Positions 20,256 through 30,737 of a stretch of 64,000 bases of DNA are shown here, piece after piece. A model generated the notes under the pieces. That model ran no database searches, was not told the origin of the DNA, and saw nothing but the letters and a program-made list of their open reading frames with translations. The translations under genes and the position numbers were made by a program. The stretch lies in assembly GCA_000719695.1 (NCBI GenBank), contig JOHN01000001.1:186001-250000 (forward strand). Direction: 5' to 3'. Each line of letters begins with the position of its first letter. Within the stretch, counting starts at the first letter, position 1. The stretch is from Streptomyces sp. NRRL F-6131 (GTDB lineage Bacteria; Actinomycetota; Actinomycetes; Streptomycetales; Streptomycetaceae).

Positions 20256-20744
20256 ATGGAGTTCGAGGAGAAGCCCTTCCGACGTGGCCGGCGGATCGCC
20301 GTCGACGTCGGGGACGCCCGGATCGGGGTCGCGTCCTGCGACCCCGACGGGGTGCTCGCCACCCCGGTGGAGACCGTGCCGGCCGGGGTGAAGTCTCAGG
20401 CCCGGATCGCCGCGATCGTCGAGGAGTACGGCGCGATCGAGGTGATCGTCGGCCTGCCGCGCTCGCTCAGCGGCAAGGAGGGCCCGGCGGCGGAGAAGGT
20501 CCGCGGCTACGCGGCCCGGCTGGCCACCCGGCTCTGGCCGGTCCCGGTCCGGCTGGTCGACGAGCGGATGTCGACGGTCACCGCGACCCACGGGCTGCGC
20601 GCCTCGGGGGTCAAGGCCAAGAAGGGCCGCTCGGTGGTCGACCAGGCCGCCGCGGTGGTGATCCTGCAGACCGCCCTTGAGTCCGAACGGGTGAGCGGAC
20701 GCCCGCCCGGTGAGAGCGTCGAGGCCGCGGGCCGACCGGCCTGA
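20256..20744 (+). CDS. ruvX: Putative pre-16S rRNA nuclease / Holliday junction resolvase-like protein
   Basis: A 162-residue RNase H-like-fold protein of the YqgF/RuvX family, implicated in 16S rRNA 5'-end maturation and historically called a Holliday junction resolvase. Visible are IAVDVGDARIGVASCDPDGV with the catalytic Asp, the strand VIVGLPRSLSGKEGP, and VRLVDERMSTVTA, followed by SVVDQAAAVVILQ with the second acidic residue. ATG 20256 is the first plausible start 16 bp after alaS; an earlier ATG at 20239 is in another frame and stops after five codons. It is co-oriented with alaS, as in most actinomycetes. Confidence 0.93.
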   Translation: MEFEEKPFRRGRRIAVDVGDARIGVASCDPDGVLATPVETVPAGVKSQARIAAIVEEYGAIEVIVGLPRSLSGKEGPAAEKVRGYAARLATRLWPVPVRLVDERMSTVTATHGLRASGVKAKKGRSVVDQAAAVVILQTALESERVSGRPPGESVEAAGRPA

Positions 20745-20759
20745 TCTAACGTCCCGGTG

Positions 20760-20793
20760 AGGGGTCCGTGCGGACGCGTCCGCACGGACCCCT
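20760..20793 (+). terminator. Perfect palindrome, probable terminator or attenuator after ruvX
   Basis: 34 bp of perfect dyad symmetry (arms 20760-20776 and 20777-20793), which folds as a 15-bp stem with a CGCG loop. It lies 15 bp past the ruvX stop and 49 bp before the first mltG start. No U-tract follows. It could end the alaS operon or attenuate read-through into mltG. Confidence 0.75.
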
Positions 20794-20842
20794 CTGCCGT
20801 TGCCGTCGTGCCGCACGCCGTGCGGACCGCCGAGGGGGCGTT

Positions 20843-22093
20843 GTGACCGACCTGGACCTCACACCCGGCCTCAGTCCCGGCCACCTCGGTGCGCCGGTGG
20901 TCGAACCGGAGGGTCGCCCGCCGGGCCCGCCCGCCCCGCGCCCCGACGCGCCGGACCCGCACCGGCGGCGCACCGGGCTGGCCTGTCTGCTGACCGCCCT
21001 GTCGCTGGTCGTGGTGTTCGGCGGGATCGGGCTGGCCGGGTTCAGCTGGATCCAGGGCCAGCGCAAGCCGCCGGCCGCCGCCGACTACGCGGGCGGCGGG
21101 TCCGGTTCGGTGCAGGTGTCGGTGCCGGACGGCGCCGGCCTCAGCCAGATCGCCTCGGCCCTGGTGCGCAACGGCGTGGTCGCCAGTTCGCTGGCGTTCA
21201 CCCGGGCCGCCAAGGGCAGCGCGGCGGCGGCCGGGCGGATCCAGCCCGGCACGTACACCCTGCGGCTGCGGATGTCGGCGGCCGCGGCGCTCGCCGTGCT
21301 GATCGACCCGGCCAACGCCAACGGCCTGACCATCCCCGAGGGCTGGCGCGGCAGCCAGATCTACGCGGCGATCGACAAGAAGCTCCAGCTGGCGGCGGGC
21401 ACCACCGAGCAGACGGTCAAGGACCAGGCCTCCGAACTGGGCCTGCCGGAGATCGCCAACGGCAGCCCCGAGGGCTACCTGTTCCCCGCGACGTACAGCG
21501 TCACCGCGGACACCACCGCCTCCGACCTGCTGAAGCAGATGGTGGACCGGGCCGGCAAGGAGTTCGCCCGGGACGACGCGGAGGTCGTCGCGACCAACCT
21601 CGGGCAGAGCCTGTACGGGCTGGTGACCATCGCCAGCATGGTCCAGGGGGAGGCCGACAACTCCGAGGACATGGCCAAGGTCGCGCGGGTCATCTACAAC
21701 CGGCTGGCCAAGAACATGCCGCTCCAGCTGGACTCCACGATCAACTACGCGCTCGGCCGCTCCACGCTCAACACCAGCGTCACCGACACCCGGCTGGACT
21801 CCCCGTACAACACCTACAAGCACTCCGGTCTGCCGCCGACGCCGATCTCCAACCCCGGCCGGCAGGCGATCATGGCGGCGGTGGACCCGGCGCCGGGGGA
21901 CTGGCTCTACTTCGTGACCGTGAAGCCCGGGGACACCCGGTTCACCGACAGCTTCGAGGTGCAGCAGAAGAACGTCGCCGAGTTCAACGCCAACCGGTCG
22001 GCGAGCGCCTCCGCGTCGGCCTCCGCCCCGGCCGCGGCGTCCTCCCCGGCGTCCCCGGCGGCGGGGGCGCCGTCGGGCCCGGCCGGTCACTGA
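20843..22093 (+). CDS. mltG: Endolytic transglycosylase MltG, first copy
   Basis: A 416-residue membrane-anchored YceG/MltG protein that cuts nascent glycan strands of peptidoglycan. A proline-rich cytoplasmic stretch (1-50) precedes one transmembrane helix (about 53-76), a LysM-like region (VSVPDGAGLSQIASALVRNG) and the catalytic domain with IASMVQGEADNSEDMAK, where Glu270 is the likely catalytic acid. NTYKHSGLPPTPISNPG closes the domain. The tail is Ala/Ser-rich. GTG 20843 has GAGGGGG 4 nt upstream. A second, longer mltG follows 156 bp downstream. In relatives I expect only one mltG here, so this is an extra, diverged copy. Confidence 0.92.
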   Translation: MTDLDLTPGLSPGHLGAPVVEPEGRPPGPPAPRPDAPDPHRRRTGLACLLTALSLVVVFGGIGLAGFSWIQGQRKPPAAADYAGGGSGSVQVSVPDGAGLSQIASALVRNGVVASSLAFTRAAKGSAAAAGRIQPGTYTLRLRMSAAAALAVLIDPANANGLTIPEGWRGSQIYAAIDKKLQLAAGTTEQTVKDQASELGLPEIANGSPEGYLFPATYSVTADTTASDLLKQMVDRAGKEFARDDAEVVATNLGQSLYGLVTIASMVQGEADNSEDMAKVARVIYNRLAKNMPLQLDSTINYALGRSTLNTSVTDTRLDSPYNTYKHSGLPPTPISNPGRQAIMAAVDPAPGDWLYFVTVKPGDTRFTDSFEVQQKNVAEFNANRSASASASASAPAAASSPASPAAGAPSGPAGH

Positions 22094-22249
22094 GGGCGGC
22101 GGGCTACGGCCCGCCCCCTCGGCGGACTGCGGTACGGTAGCGTCTCCGTCCAGGTGTTGCGCTAGCACGCCGGTTCGACAAGCAGCCGGGACGCCGTCCC
22201 GGGCGACCGGGCCGATCCTCCGGTCGTCTCCGTCGGTATAAGGGGATCA

Positions 22250-24283
22250 ATGACCGATCTGGGTCGGGGCTACGGCCCCCAGGGCTCCGAGCCGTGGCAT
22301 CCGGGTGACCCCGGGTACGGCGGTCAGCAGCCGGTCCCCGGCCAGCAGGACGGGCAGTGGCAGCAGCACCCCCAGCAGCAGTACGGCGACGGCCAGGGCA
22401 TGGGTCAGCAGCAGGGGTACCCGCAGGGCGACCAGGGTCAGCAGCAGTACGGCGGTCAGCAGGGCTATCCCCAGCAGCAGGGCATGGGCCAGCAGCAGGG
22501 GATGGGCGGCCAGCAGGGGTATCCGCAGGGCGACCAGGGTCAGCAGCAGTACGGCGGTCAGCAGGGCTACCCCCAGCAGCAGGGCATGGGCCAGCAGCAG
22601 ATGCCGCAGCAGGGCTACCCCCAGCAGCAGACGGGTTACCCGCAGCAGGGCATGGGCCAGCCGGGCCTGGGGGGTCAGCAGGGCTATCCCCAGCAGCAGG
22701 GCATGGGTCAGCAGCAGGGGATGGGCGGCCAGCAGGGGTATTCGCAGGGCGACCAGGGTCAGCAGCAGTACGGCGGTCAGCAGGGCTACCCCCAGCAGCA
22801 GGGCATGGGCCAGCAGCAGGGCGGTCAGCAGCAGATGCACCCGCAGGGCGGTCCCCAGCAGGGTGGGCAGCAGCAGGGCGGTCCGCAGCAGGGACGGCAG
22901 GGCGTCCCCGCCCAGGGTGCTCCCGCGCCGCAGCAGAAGCAGCCGGCCGTGCAGCCCGCCGGCCCCGGGCCGGACGGCATCGACTGGGAGGCCGAGGCCG
23001 CCGCGCTGGAGGCCGGCGCCGACCCGGTCGGAGCGGGCGGCGGAGCCGAGCGCGCCGAGGACGAGTGGGACGGTGCCGACGCCGAGTACGCCGAGGACGA
23101 GCACCACGCGGACGGCGGCGACGACGACGGGCAGAACGGCTTCCTCGGCGAGGAGGACCAGTCCCGCGAGGCCAAGAAGAAGCGCAAGGAGAAGGGCAAG
23201 AAGTCGGGTCGGCGCAACGGCGGCGCCTGCCTGGTGGTCGCCCTGGTGCTGCTCGGCGTGATGGGCGGCGCCGGCTGGTGGGGCTACGGCTTCTACAAGG
23301 ACCACTTCGGCCCGCCGCCGGACTTCGCCGGTCCGGGCACCGGCTCGGTCAAGGTGGAGATCAAGCAGGGCGCGGTCGGCAGCCAGATGGGTCTGGCGCT
23401 GAAGCAGGCCGGCGTGGTCAAGAGCGTCGACGCCTTCAGCAACGCCTGCGAGAAGAACGTCAAGTGCACCACCATCCAGCCCGGCACCTACAGCATGCCG
23501 ACGGAGATGTCGGCCGAGGGCGCCGTGCAGTTCCTGGTGGAGGCCAACGGCGGTGAGAAGCTGATCGTCCAGGAGGGCCTGACGGCGGCCGCCACCTACG
23601 TCAAGATCGACGAGAAGCTGAAGCTCGCCAAGGGCACCACCGCGGGCGTCGCCAAGGAGCAGGTGGCCAGCCTGGGCCTGCCCCCGTACGCCAACGGCAA
23701 CATCGAGGGCTTCCTCTGGCCGACCCGCTACTCGATCACCGAGGGCATGAAGCCCGAGGACCTGCTCAAGCAGATGGTCAAGAACGCCGTCGACCGCTAC
23801 GCGAGCCTGGACGCGGACGCCGCGAAGATCGGTCTGAAGACCGGCTACGAGGTGGTCATCGAGGCCAGCATCCTGCAGGCCGAGGGCAACAACCCCGAGG
23901 ACTTCGCCAAGATGGCCCGGACCATCCAGAACCGCCTGGCGGACAAGGGCAAGGTCAACGGCAAGCTCGGCATGGACACCACGCTGCAGTACGCGCTGGG
24001 CCGCAAGACGCTGGACCGCAAGGACATCAACGACGCGTCCAACAAGTACAACACCTACTACAACGCCGGTCTGCCGCCGACGCCGATCTCCAACCCCGGG
24101 GACGCCGCGCTCAAGGCGACGCTGAACCCGGCGGACGGCAAGTGGCTGTACTTCATCGCGATGTCGCCCACCCACACCCTGTTCGCCGAGACGGACGCGG
24201 AGCACGCCAAGAACGTCGAGTCGTACTGCACGGCGGCCGGCCAGAAGTTCGACGCGGCCTCCGTCCACTGCACCACCAAGTGA
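22250..24283 (+). CDS. mltG: Endolytic transglycosylase MltG, second copy with long Q/G/Y-repeat N-terminus
   Basis: A 677-residue MltG. Residues 1-225 are a low-complexity cytoplasmic region made of repeats such as GDQGQQQYGGQQGYPQQQ and QGMGQQQ. An acidic patch (about 245-300) and a basic cluster come next (KKKRKEKGKKSGRR), then one transmembrane helix (about 323-345) and the extracellular LysM-like and catalytic domains. The motif IEASILQAEGNNPEDFAK carries the likely catalytic Glu545, and NTYYNAGLPPTPISNPG is conserved. The long N-terminus fits the usual streptomycete MltG, so this is probably the ancestral copy. ATG 22250 has AAGGGG upstream. aroE follows after 34 bp. The low-complexity part may help recruit it to growth sites, which is speculation. 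Confidence 0.94.
   Translation: MTDLGRGYGPQGSEPWHPGDPGYGGQQPVPGQQDGQWQQHPQQQYGDGQGMGQQQGYPQGDQGQQQYGGQQGYPQQQGMGQQQGMGGQQGYPQGDQGQQQYGGQQGYPQQQGMGQQQMPQQGYPQQQTGYPQQGMGQPGLGGQQGYPQQQGMGQQQGMGGQQGYSQGDQGQQQYGGQQGYPQQQGMGQQQGGQQQMHPQGGPQQGGQQQGGPQQGRQGVPAQGAPAPQQKQPAVQPAGPGPDGIDWEAEAAALEAGADPVGAGGGAERAEDEWDGADAEYAEDEHHADGGDDDGQNGFLGEEDQSREAKKKRKEKGKKSGRRNGGACLVVALVLLGVMGGAGWWGYGFYKDHFGPPPDFAGPGTGSVKVEIKQGAVGSQMGLALKQAGVVKSVDAFSNACEKNVKCTTIQPGTYSMPTEMSAEGAVQFLVEANGGEKLIVQEGLTAAATYVKIDEKLKLAKGTTAGVAKEQVASLGLPPYANGNIEGFLWPTRYSITEGMKPEDLLKQMVKNAVDRYASLDADAAKIGLKTGYEVVIEASILQAEGNNPEDFAKMARTIQNRLADKGKVNGKLGMDTTLQYALGRKTLDRKDINDASNKYNTYYNAGLPPTPISNPGDAALKATLNPADGKWLYFIAMSPTHTLFAETDAEHAKNVESYCTAAGQKFDAASVHCTTK
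22421..22900 (+). repeat. In-gene tandem repeats encoding Gln/Gly/Tyr-rich segment
   Basis: Near-identical DNA blocks start at 22421, 22523 (102 bp later, 34 codons) and about 22742 (a further 219 bp), each opening with the codons for QGDQGQQQYGG. Shorter CAGCAG-rich motifs fill the rest. DNA identity is high even at synonymous positions, which points to recent slippage or recombination. Copy number may vary between strains. Confidence 0.85.
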
Positions 24284-24317
24284 CGGCCGCCGACCGGGCG
24301 CGGAGGGAGACACCAGC

Positions 24318-25148
24318 GTGACCAGCAAGCACCGGGCGGCCGTCCTCGGCTCGCCGATCGCCCACTCGCTGTCGCCCGTCCTGCACCGGGCCGCCTTCGC
24401 GGCGCTCGGCCTGGACGGCTGGCGCTACGACCGCTTCGAGGTCGACGAGGCCGGTCTGCCGGGCTTCGTCGCCGGACTGGACGAGGCCGAGTGGGCGGGC
24501 TGCTCGCTGACCATGCCGCTCAAGCGCGCGGTCGTCCCGCTGCTCGACGAGGTGAGCGACACCGCCCGGACCGTCGACGCGGTGAACACCCTGGTGTTCA
24601 CCGCCGACGGGCGGCGCGAGGGCCACAACACGGACGTGCCCGGCCTGGTCAACGCGCTGCGCGAGCGCGGCATCACCGAGCTGTCGACCGCCGCCGTTCT
24701 CGGCGCCGGGGCCACCGCCTCCTCGGCACTGGCCGCGCTGGCCCGGCTCGGCGCCCGCGAGGTGACCGTCTACGTCCGCACCGCCGGGCGGGCCCGGGAG
24801 ATGGCCGAGCTGGGCGAGCGGCTGGGGGTGACCGTGCGGACCGCCGACTGGGCGCGCGGCGCCGAGGCGCTGACCCACCCGCTCACCGTGGCCACCACCC
24901 CGGCCGGGGCGACCGACGCCTTCGCCGCGGAGCTGCCCGCCGGACCGGGCGCGCTGTTCGACGTGCTCTACCACCCCTGGCCGACCGGACTGGCCGCGGC
25001 GTGCGCGGAGCGCGGGGCGACCGTGCTGGGCGGGCTGGACCTGCTGGTGCACCAGGCGGTGCTGCAGAGCGAGCTCTTCACCGGGCGCGCCCCCGGCCCG
25101 CTCGCGGCGATCCGCGCCGCCGGCGAGGCCGCGCTCGCGGCCGGCTGA
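24318..25148 (+). CDS. aroE: Shikimate dehydrogenase
   Basis: A 276-residue NADP-dependent oxidoreductase for 3-dehydroshikimate to shikimate, step four of the shikimate pathway. The substrate-binding SPIAHSLSP (residues about 11-19), the catalytic Lys in SLTMPLKRAVVP, the Asn/Asp in DAVNTLVF and HNTDVPGLVNAL, and the nucleotide-binding GAGATASSALAAL are all present. GTG 24318 has GGAGGGAGA upstream. It is 34 bp after mltG and may be read through from it. The remaining aro genes begin 355 bp downstream. Confidence 0.95.
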   Translation: MTSKHRAAVLGSPIAHSLSPVLHRAAFAALGLDGWRYDRFEVDEAGLPGFVAGLDEAEWAGCSLTMPLKRAVVPLLDEVSDTARTVDAVNTLVFTADGRREGHNTDVPGLVNALRERGITELSTAAVLGAGATASSALAALARLGAREVTVYVRTAGRAREMAELGERLGVTVRTADWARGAEALTHPLTVATTPAGATDAFAAELPAGPGALFDVLYHPWPTGLAAACAERGATVLGGLDLLVHQAVLQSELFTGRAPGPLAAIRAAGEAALAAG

Positions 25149-25503
25149 CCGCCGGGCGGTCGGGGCCCGCGAGGGCCGCCCGACGGCCGGCCGGGACCGG
25201 TGGCGTACGGACGGGACCTCCGCCGGGCGGCCGCTGCGTACCCGTGCGATGTCCGCCGCGTGTCCGGGACGCGCTCGCGCGGTGGCCGCGATGTGGTGGG
25301 GGAGCGGCGCAGGAGCCGGGACGGCGCGGGGACGGCGTGGGGACGGCGTGGGGACCGGCCAAACCCGTCCGCCGGTCGGCCGAATGCTGTCCGGTGATCG
25401 GACTCCAGGGCCGGTGGGCCGTCCGGCATGAAAGGATTCGGGGAGAAGGCACGCCCGGACGGGTGCGGCAGTACCGCGCCGGTCCGCTGATGAAGGAGCT
25501 CCG
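25149..25503 (+). other. aroE-aroC intergenic region (355 bp)
   Basis: No convincing gene. Just after the aroE stop there is a short dyad (GACCGCC/GGCGGTC, 25147-25161). In the middle an 11-bp unit, GGGACGGCGTG, is repeated three times in tandem (25318-25350). The last 80 bp are AT-richer and probably hold the aroC promoter, but I cannot place -35/-10 boxes with confidence. The aroC ribosome binding site (AAGGAG) is at 25493-25498. Confidence 0.6.
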
Positions 25504-26684
25504 TTGGGTACGTTGCGCTGGCTGACGGCGGGGGAGTCGCACGGCCCCGCACTCGTCGCGACGCTGGAGGGCCTGCCCGCCGGTGTACCGGTCACCACCG
25601 CCGTGGTGGCCGACGCGCTGGCGCGCCGCCGGCTCGGTTACGGTCGCGGCGCACGGATGAAGTTCGAGCAGGACGAGGTGACCTTCCTCGGCGGTGTCCG
25701 GCACGGGCTCACCATGGGCAGCCCGGTCGCCGTCATGGTCGGCAACACCGAGTGGCCGAAGTGGGAGCAGGTCATGTCGGCCGACCCGGTCGACCCCGAG
25801 GTGCTGGCCGGTCTCGGCCGCAACGAGGCGCTCACCCGCCCCCGCCCCGGCCACGCCGACCTGGCCGGCATGCAGAAGTACTCGATCGACGAGGCCCGCC
25901 CGATCCTGGAGCGCGCCAGCGCCCGGGAGACCGCCGCCCGGGTCGCGCTCGGCGCCGTCGCCCGCTCCTACCTCAAGGAGACCTGCGGCATCGAGATCGT
26001 CAGCCACGTGGTCGAGCTGGCCGCCGCCAAGGCCCCGGCCGGCGTGCTGCCGCTGCCGTCCGACGAGGCCGCGCTGGACGCCGACCCGGTGCGCTGCCTG
26101 GACGCCGACGCCTCGAAGGCGATGGTCGCCGAGATCGACCAGGCCCACAAGGACGGCGACACGCTCGGCGGCGTCGTCGAGGTGCTCGCCTACGGCGTCC
26201 CGGTCGGCCTCGGCTCGCACGTCCACTGGGACCGCCGGCTGGACGCCCGGCTGGCCGCCGCGCTGATGGGCATCCAGGCGATCAAGGGGGTCGAGGTCGG
26301 CGACGGCTTCGACCTGGCGCGGGTGCCCGGCTCCCAGGCGCACGACGAGATCGTGCCGGGCCCCGAGGGCGCCAAGCGCGTCTCCGGCCGCTCCGGCGGC
26401 ACCGAGGGCGGCCTGTCCACCGGTGAGCTGCTCCGGGTGCGGGCCGCGATGAAGCCGATCGCGACCGTCCCGCGCGCGCTGCGCACCGTGGACGTCCGCA
26501 CCGGCGAGCCGGCCAAGGCGCACCACCAGCGCTCCGACGTCTGCGCGGTGCCGGCGGCCGGGATCGTCGCCGAGGCGATGGTAGCCCTGGTGCTCGCCGA
26601 CGCGGTGAGCGAGAAGTTCGGTGGCGACCACGTGTCGGAGACCAAGCGGAACGTGCAGAGCTACCTCGACCACCTGATCGTCCG

Positions 26685-26688
<4 letters not shown>
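25504..26688 (+). CDS. aroC: Chorismate synthase
   Basis: A 394-residue enzyme that converts EPSP to chorismate with reduced FMN, the last step of the common aromatic pathway. Signatures seen: [62 protein letters not shown] and [15 protein letters not shown]. Start TTG 25504 with AAGGAG 5-6 nt upstream; it gives the usual N-terminus directly before [11 protein letters not shown]. The stop overlaps aroK by 4 nt (ATGA). Confidence 0.97.
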
Positions 26689-28724
<2,036 letters not shown>

Positions 28725-28769
28725 CGGGCCGCCCGGGCCCGGGCCCGCGCGGCCCGGGCCGGTGACCAG

Positions 28770-28810
28770 CGGCGGTGCGGCGGCGGACTGTGTCCACCGC
28801 CGCACCGCCG
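28770..28810 (+). terminator. Terminator after aroQ
   Basis: A 14-bp stem (28770-28783 with 28797-28810) with a 13-nt loop, located 46 bp after the aroQ stop and 37 bp before the next start codon. No U-tract. GGGCCC-rich dyads nearer to the stop codon may add to it. Confidence 0.65.
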
Positions 28811-28846
28811 TGTAGTGTCCCCGCTGAAGGAAGTCGGGAGGTGACC

Positions 28847-29770
28847 GTGACGCAGTACACCGGGGGTGGACCCGTCCCCCCACGTCCCGTCGCCCCGCCG
28901 GTTCCGGCGTACCCGGCGGCCGCGGGCGGTCCTGGTCCGGGGCCCGTGCCGGTGCCGGTGACGGTGCCCGTTTCCGGGCCCGCTCCCGCGCCCGTCGCCT
29001 CGTCCGGGCCGCCGACCGTTCCGGTGCCGGTGGTCCAGCCCGACCGGCCGCGTCCGCCCGGCCCGGCGCCCGTCCCCGCGCCGGCCCCGGCCGCCGTCCC
29101 GGTCGCGCCGCCCGGGACGCCGCCGGCGCCCGCGGGCTCCACCGGGCACTTCCTGCTGCCCTCCGGGGCACCCGTCCAGCTGCCCGCCCGCGCACCGCAG
29201 CAGCACGCGCCCGCCGGACCGATCGCGGTGCTGCTGATCGGCCCGGCCGGCGCCGGAAAGACCACGGTCGCCCGCCACTGGGCCGAGCGGCGCCCCACCC
29301 CGACCGCGCACATCAGCCTCGACGACGTCCGCGAGTGGGTGCAGTCCGGCTTCGCCAACCCGCAGTCCGGCTGGAACAACGCCTCCGAGGCGCAGTACCG
29401 GCTGGCCCGGCGGACCTGCGGGTTCGCCTGCCGCAACTACCTCGCCAACGGCATCTCCTGCATCATCGACGACGCCGTCTTCCCCGACCGCCCGGCGATC
29501 GGCCTCGGCGGCTGGAAGCGCCACATCGGCCCCGGCATGATCCCGGTGGTGCTGCTGCCCAGCCTGGACTCGGTGCTGGGCCGCAACGCCCGGCGCAGCG
29601 GCAACCGCCGGCTCGGGGACGAGGAGGTGGCCCGGATCCACGGCCGGATGGCCGGCTGGTACAACTCCGGGCTGCCGATCATCGACAACTCCCACCTCGA
29701 CGTGGCCGCCACCGCCGCCGAGCTGGACCGGGTGATCCTGGCCCGGCTGATGGGCATCCCGGTGCGCTGA
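28847..29770 (+). CDS. Proline-rich P-loop ATP-binding protein
   Basis: A 307-residue protein with two parts. Residues 1-110 are almost entirely Pro, Ala, Val and Gly (VPVPVTVPVSGP is typical) and should be disordered. Residues 125-307 form a P-loop NTPase/kinase-like domain with GPAGAGKTT (Lys138), HISLDDVREWVQSG and CIIDDAVFPD. It looks like a small zeta-toxin/chloramphenicol-phosphotransferase-like or nucleotide-kinase fold. The substrate is unknown. I chose GTG 28847 because GGGAGG stands 6 nt upstream. A GTG at 28841 would leave no spacing. It stands alone after the aro operon terminator. Confidence 0.85.
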   Translation: MTQYTGGGPVPPRPVAPPVPAYPAAAGGPGPGPVPVPVTVPVSGPAPAPVASSGPPTVPVPVVQPDRPRPPGPAPVPAPAPAAVPVAPPGTPPAPAGSTGHFLLPSGAPVQLPARAPQQHAPAGPIAVLLIGPAGAGKTTVARHWAERRPTPTAHISLDDVREWVQSGFANPQSGWNNASEAQYRLARRTCGFACRNYLANGISCIIDDAVFPDRPAIGLGGWKRHIGPGMIPVVLLPSLDSVLGRNARRSGNRRLGDEEVARIHGRMAGWYNSGLPIIDNSHLDVAATAAELDRVILARLMGIPVR

Positions 29771-29876
29771 GCGGCCCTAGCCTCTCTTTCGGACCCAGGC
29801 GGCCGGGCCCGGCCTTGTCGGTGCCGGCTGCGATGATGGACGCGTCCTGAACGAACCACCGGGGGGAGCCGCGCCC

Positions 29877-30707
29877 GTGCCGGAAGGCCACATCATCCAC
29901 CGCCTCGCCGCCGAGAACCACCGGGCCTTCGGCGGCCGGGCGGTCCGCGCCAGCAGCCCGCAGGGGCGGTTCGCGGACGGTGCCAAGCTGATCGACGGGC
30001 GGGAGCTGGTGGCGGCGGAGGCCACCGGCAAGCACCTGTTCCTCGGCTTCGGCGAGGACGCCTGGGTGCACGTCCACCTCGGTCTGTACGGCGGCTTCAC
30101 CTTCGGCGAGATCGGGGACGGCCCGGTGCCCGAGCCGGTCGGCCTGGTCCGGCTGCGCCTGGAGAACGACGAGCACGTCGCCGATCTGCGCGGTCCCAAC
30201 ACCTGTGCGCTGATCACCGGCGCGGAGAAGGCCGCGGTGGCCGCCCGGCTGGGGCCGGACCCGTTGCGCGCCGACGCCGACCCGGACGCCGCCTGGCGAC
30301 GGATCACCGGCAGCCGGACGACGATCGCCGCCCTGCTGATGGACCAGAAGGTGCTGGCCGGTGTGGGGAACGTCTACCGCGCCGAGGTGCTGTTCCGGCA
30401 CGGCATCGATCCGCACCGGACCGGGCGTGAGCTGCGCCGCGCCGAGTGGGACGTGATCTGGGCCGACCTGGTCGCGCTGATGCGGGAGGGGGTCGGCGCC
30501 GGCCGCATCGACACCGTCCGGCCCGGGCACACGCCCGAGGCGATGGGCCGCCCGCCGCGCGTCGACGACCACGGCGGCGAGGTGTACGTCTACCGGCGGG
30601 CCGGTCTGCCGTGCCTGGTCTGCGCCACCGAGGTCAGGACGGAGGAGCACGCCTCCCGCAACCTGTTCTGGTGCCCGTCCTGTCAGCCGGCCGGTGTGCC
30701 CGGCTGA
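29877..30707 (+). CDS. nei: DNA glycosylase/AP lyase, endonuclease VIII (Nei1-type)
   Basis: A 276-residue Fpg/Nei-family base-excision repair enzyme. It starts with PEGHIIHRLA, which supplies the catalytic N-terminal Pro2 and Glu3 after Met removal. ATGKHLFLGF holds the conserved Lys, HLGLYGGFT and VADLRGPNTC are core strands, LMDQKVLAGVGNVYRAEVLF is the helix-two-turn-helix, and a C-terminal zinc finger has two C-x2-C pairs (CLVC and CPSC). The PEGH start and overall pattern resemble mycobacterial Nei1 rather than Fpg (MutM). GTG 29877 is the only start consistent with Pro2. Confidence 0.93.
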   Translation: MPEGHIIHRLAAENHRAFGGRAVRASSPQGRFADGAKLIDGRELVAAEATGKHLFLGFGEDAWVHVHLGLYGGFTFGEIGDGPVPEPVGLVRLRLENDEHVADLRGPNTCALITGAEKAAVAARLGPDPLRADADPDAAWRRITGSRTTIAALLMDQKVLAGVGNVYRAEVLFRHGIDPHRTGRELRRAEWDVIWADLVALMREGVGAGRIDTVRPGHTPEAMGRPPRVDDHGGEVYVYRRAGLPCLVCATEVRTEEHASRNLFWCPSCQPAGVPG

Positions 30708-30737
30708 GAACGGTCCCGTTCCGCGGCGGTCGGCGGG

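Noticed and set aside
17567..20362. Minus-strand open frame of about 930 codons opposite alaS
   Set aside because: Antisense shadow of alaS, with biased composition and no recognisable domain or ribosome binding site.
22421..22900. Regular repeats that could suggest a CRISPR-like array
   Set aside because: The repeats keep the reading frame, encode Q/G/Y residues and have no unique spacers.
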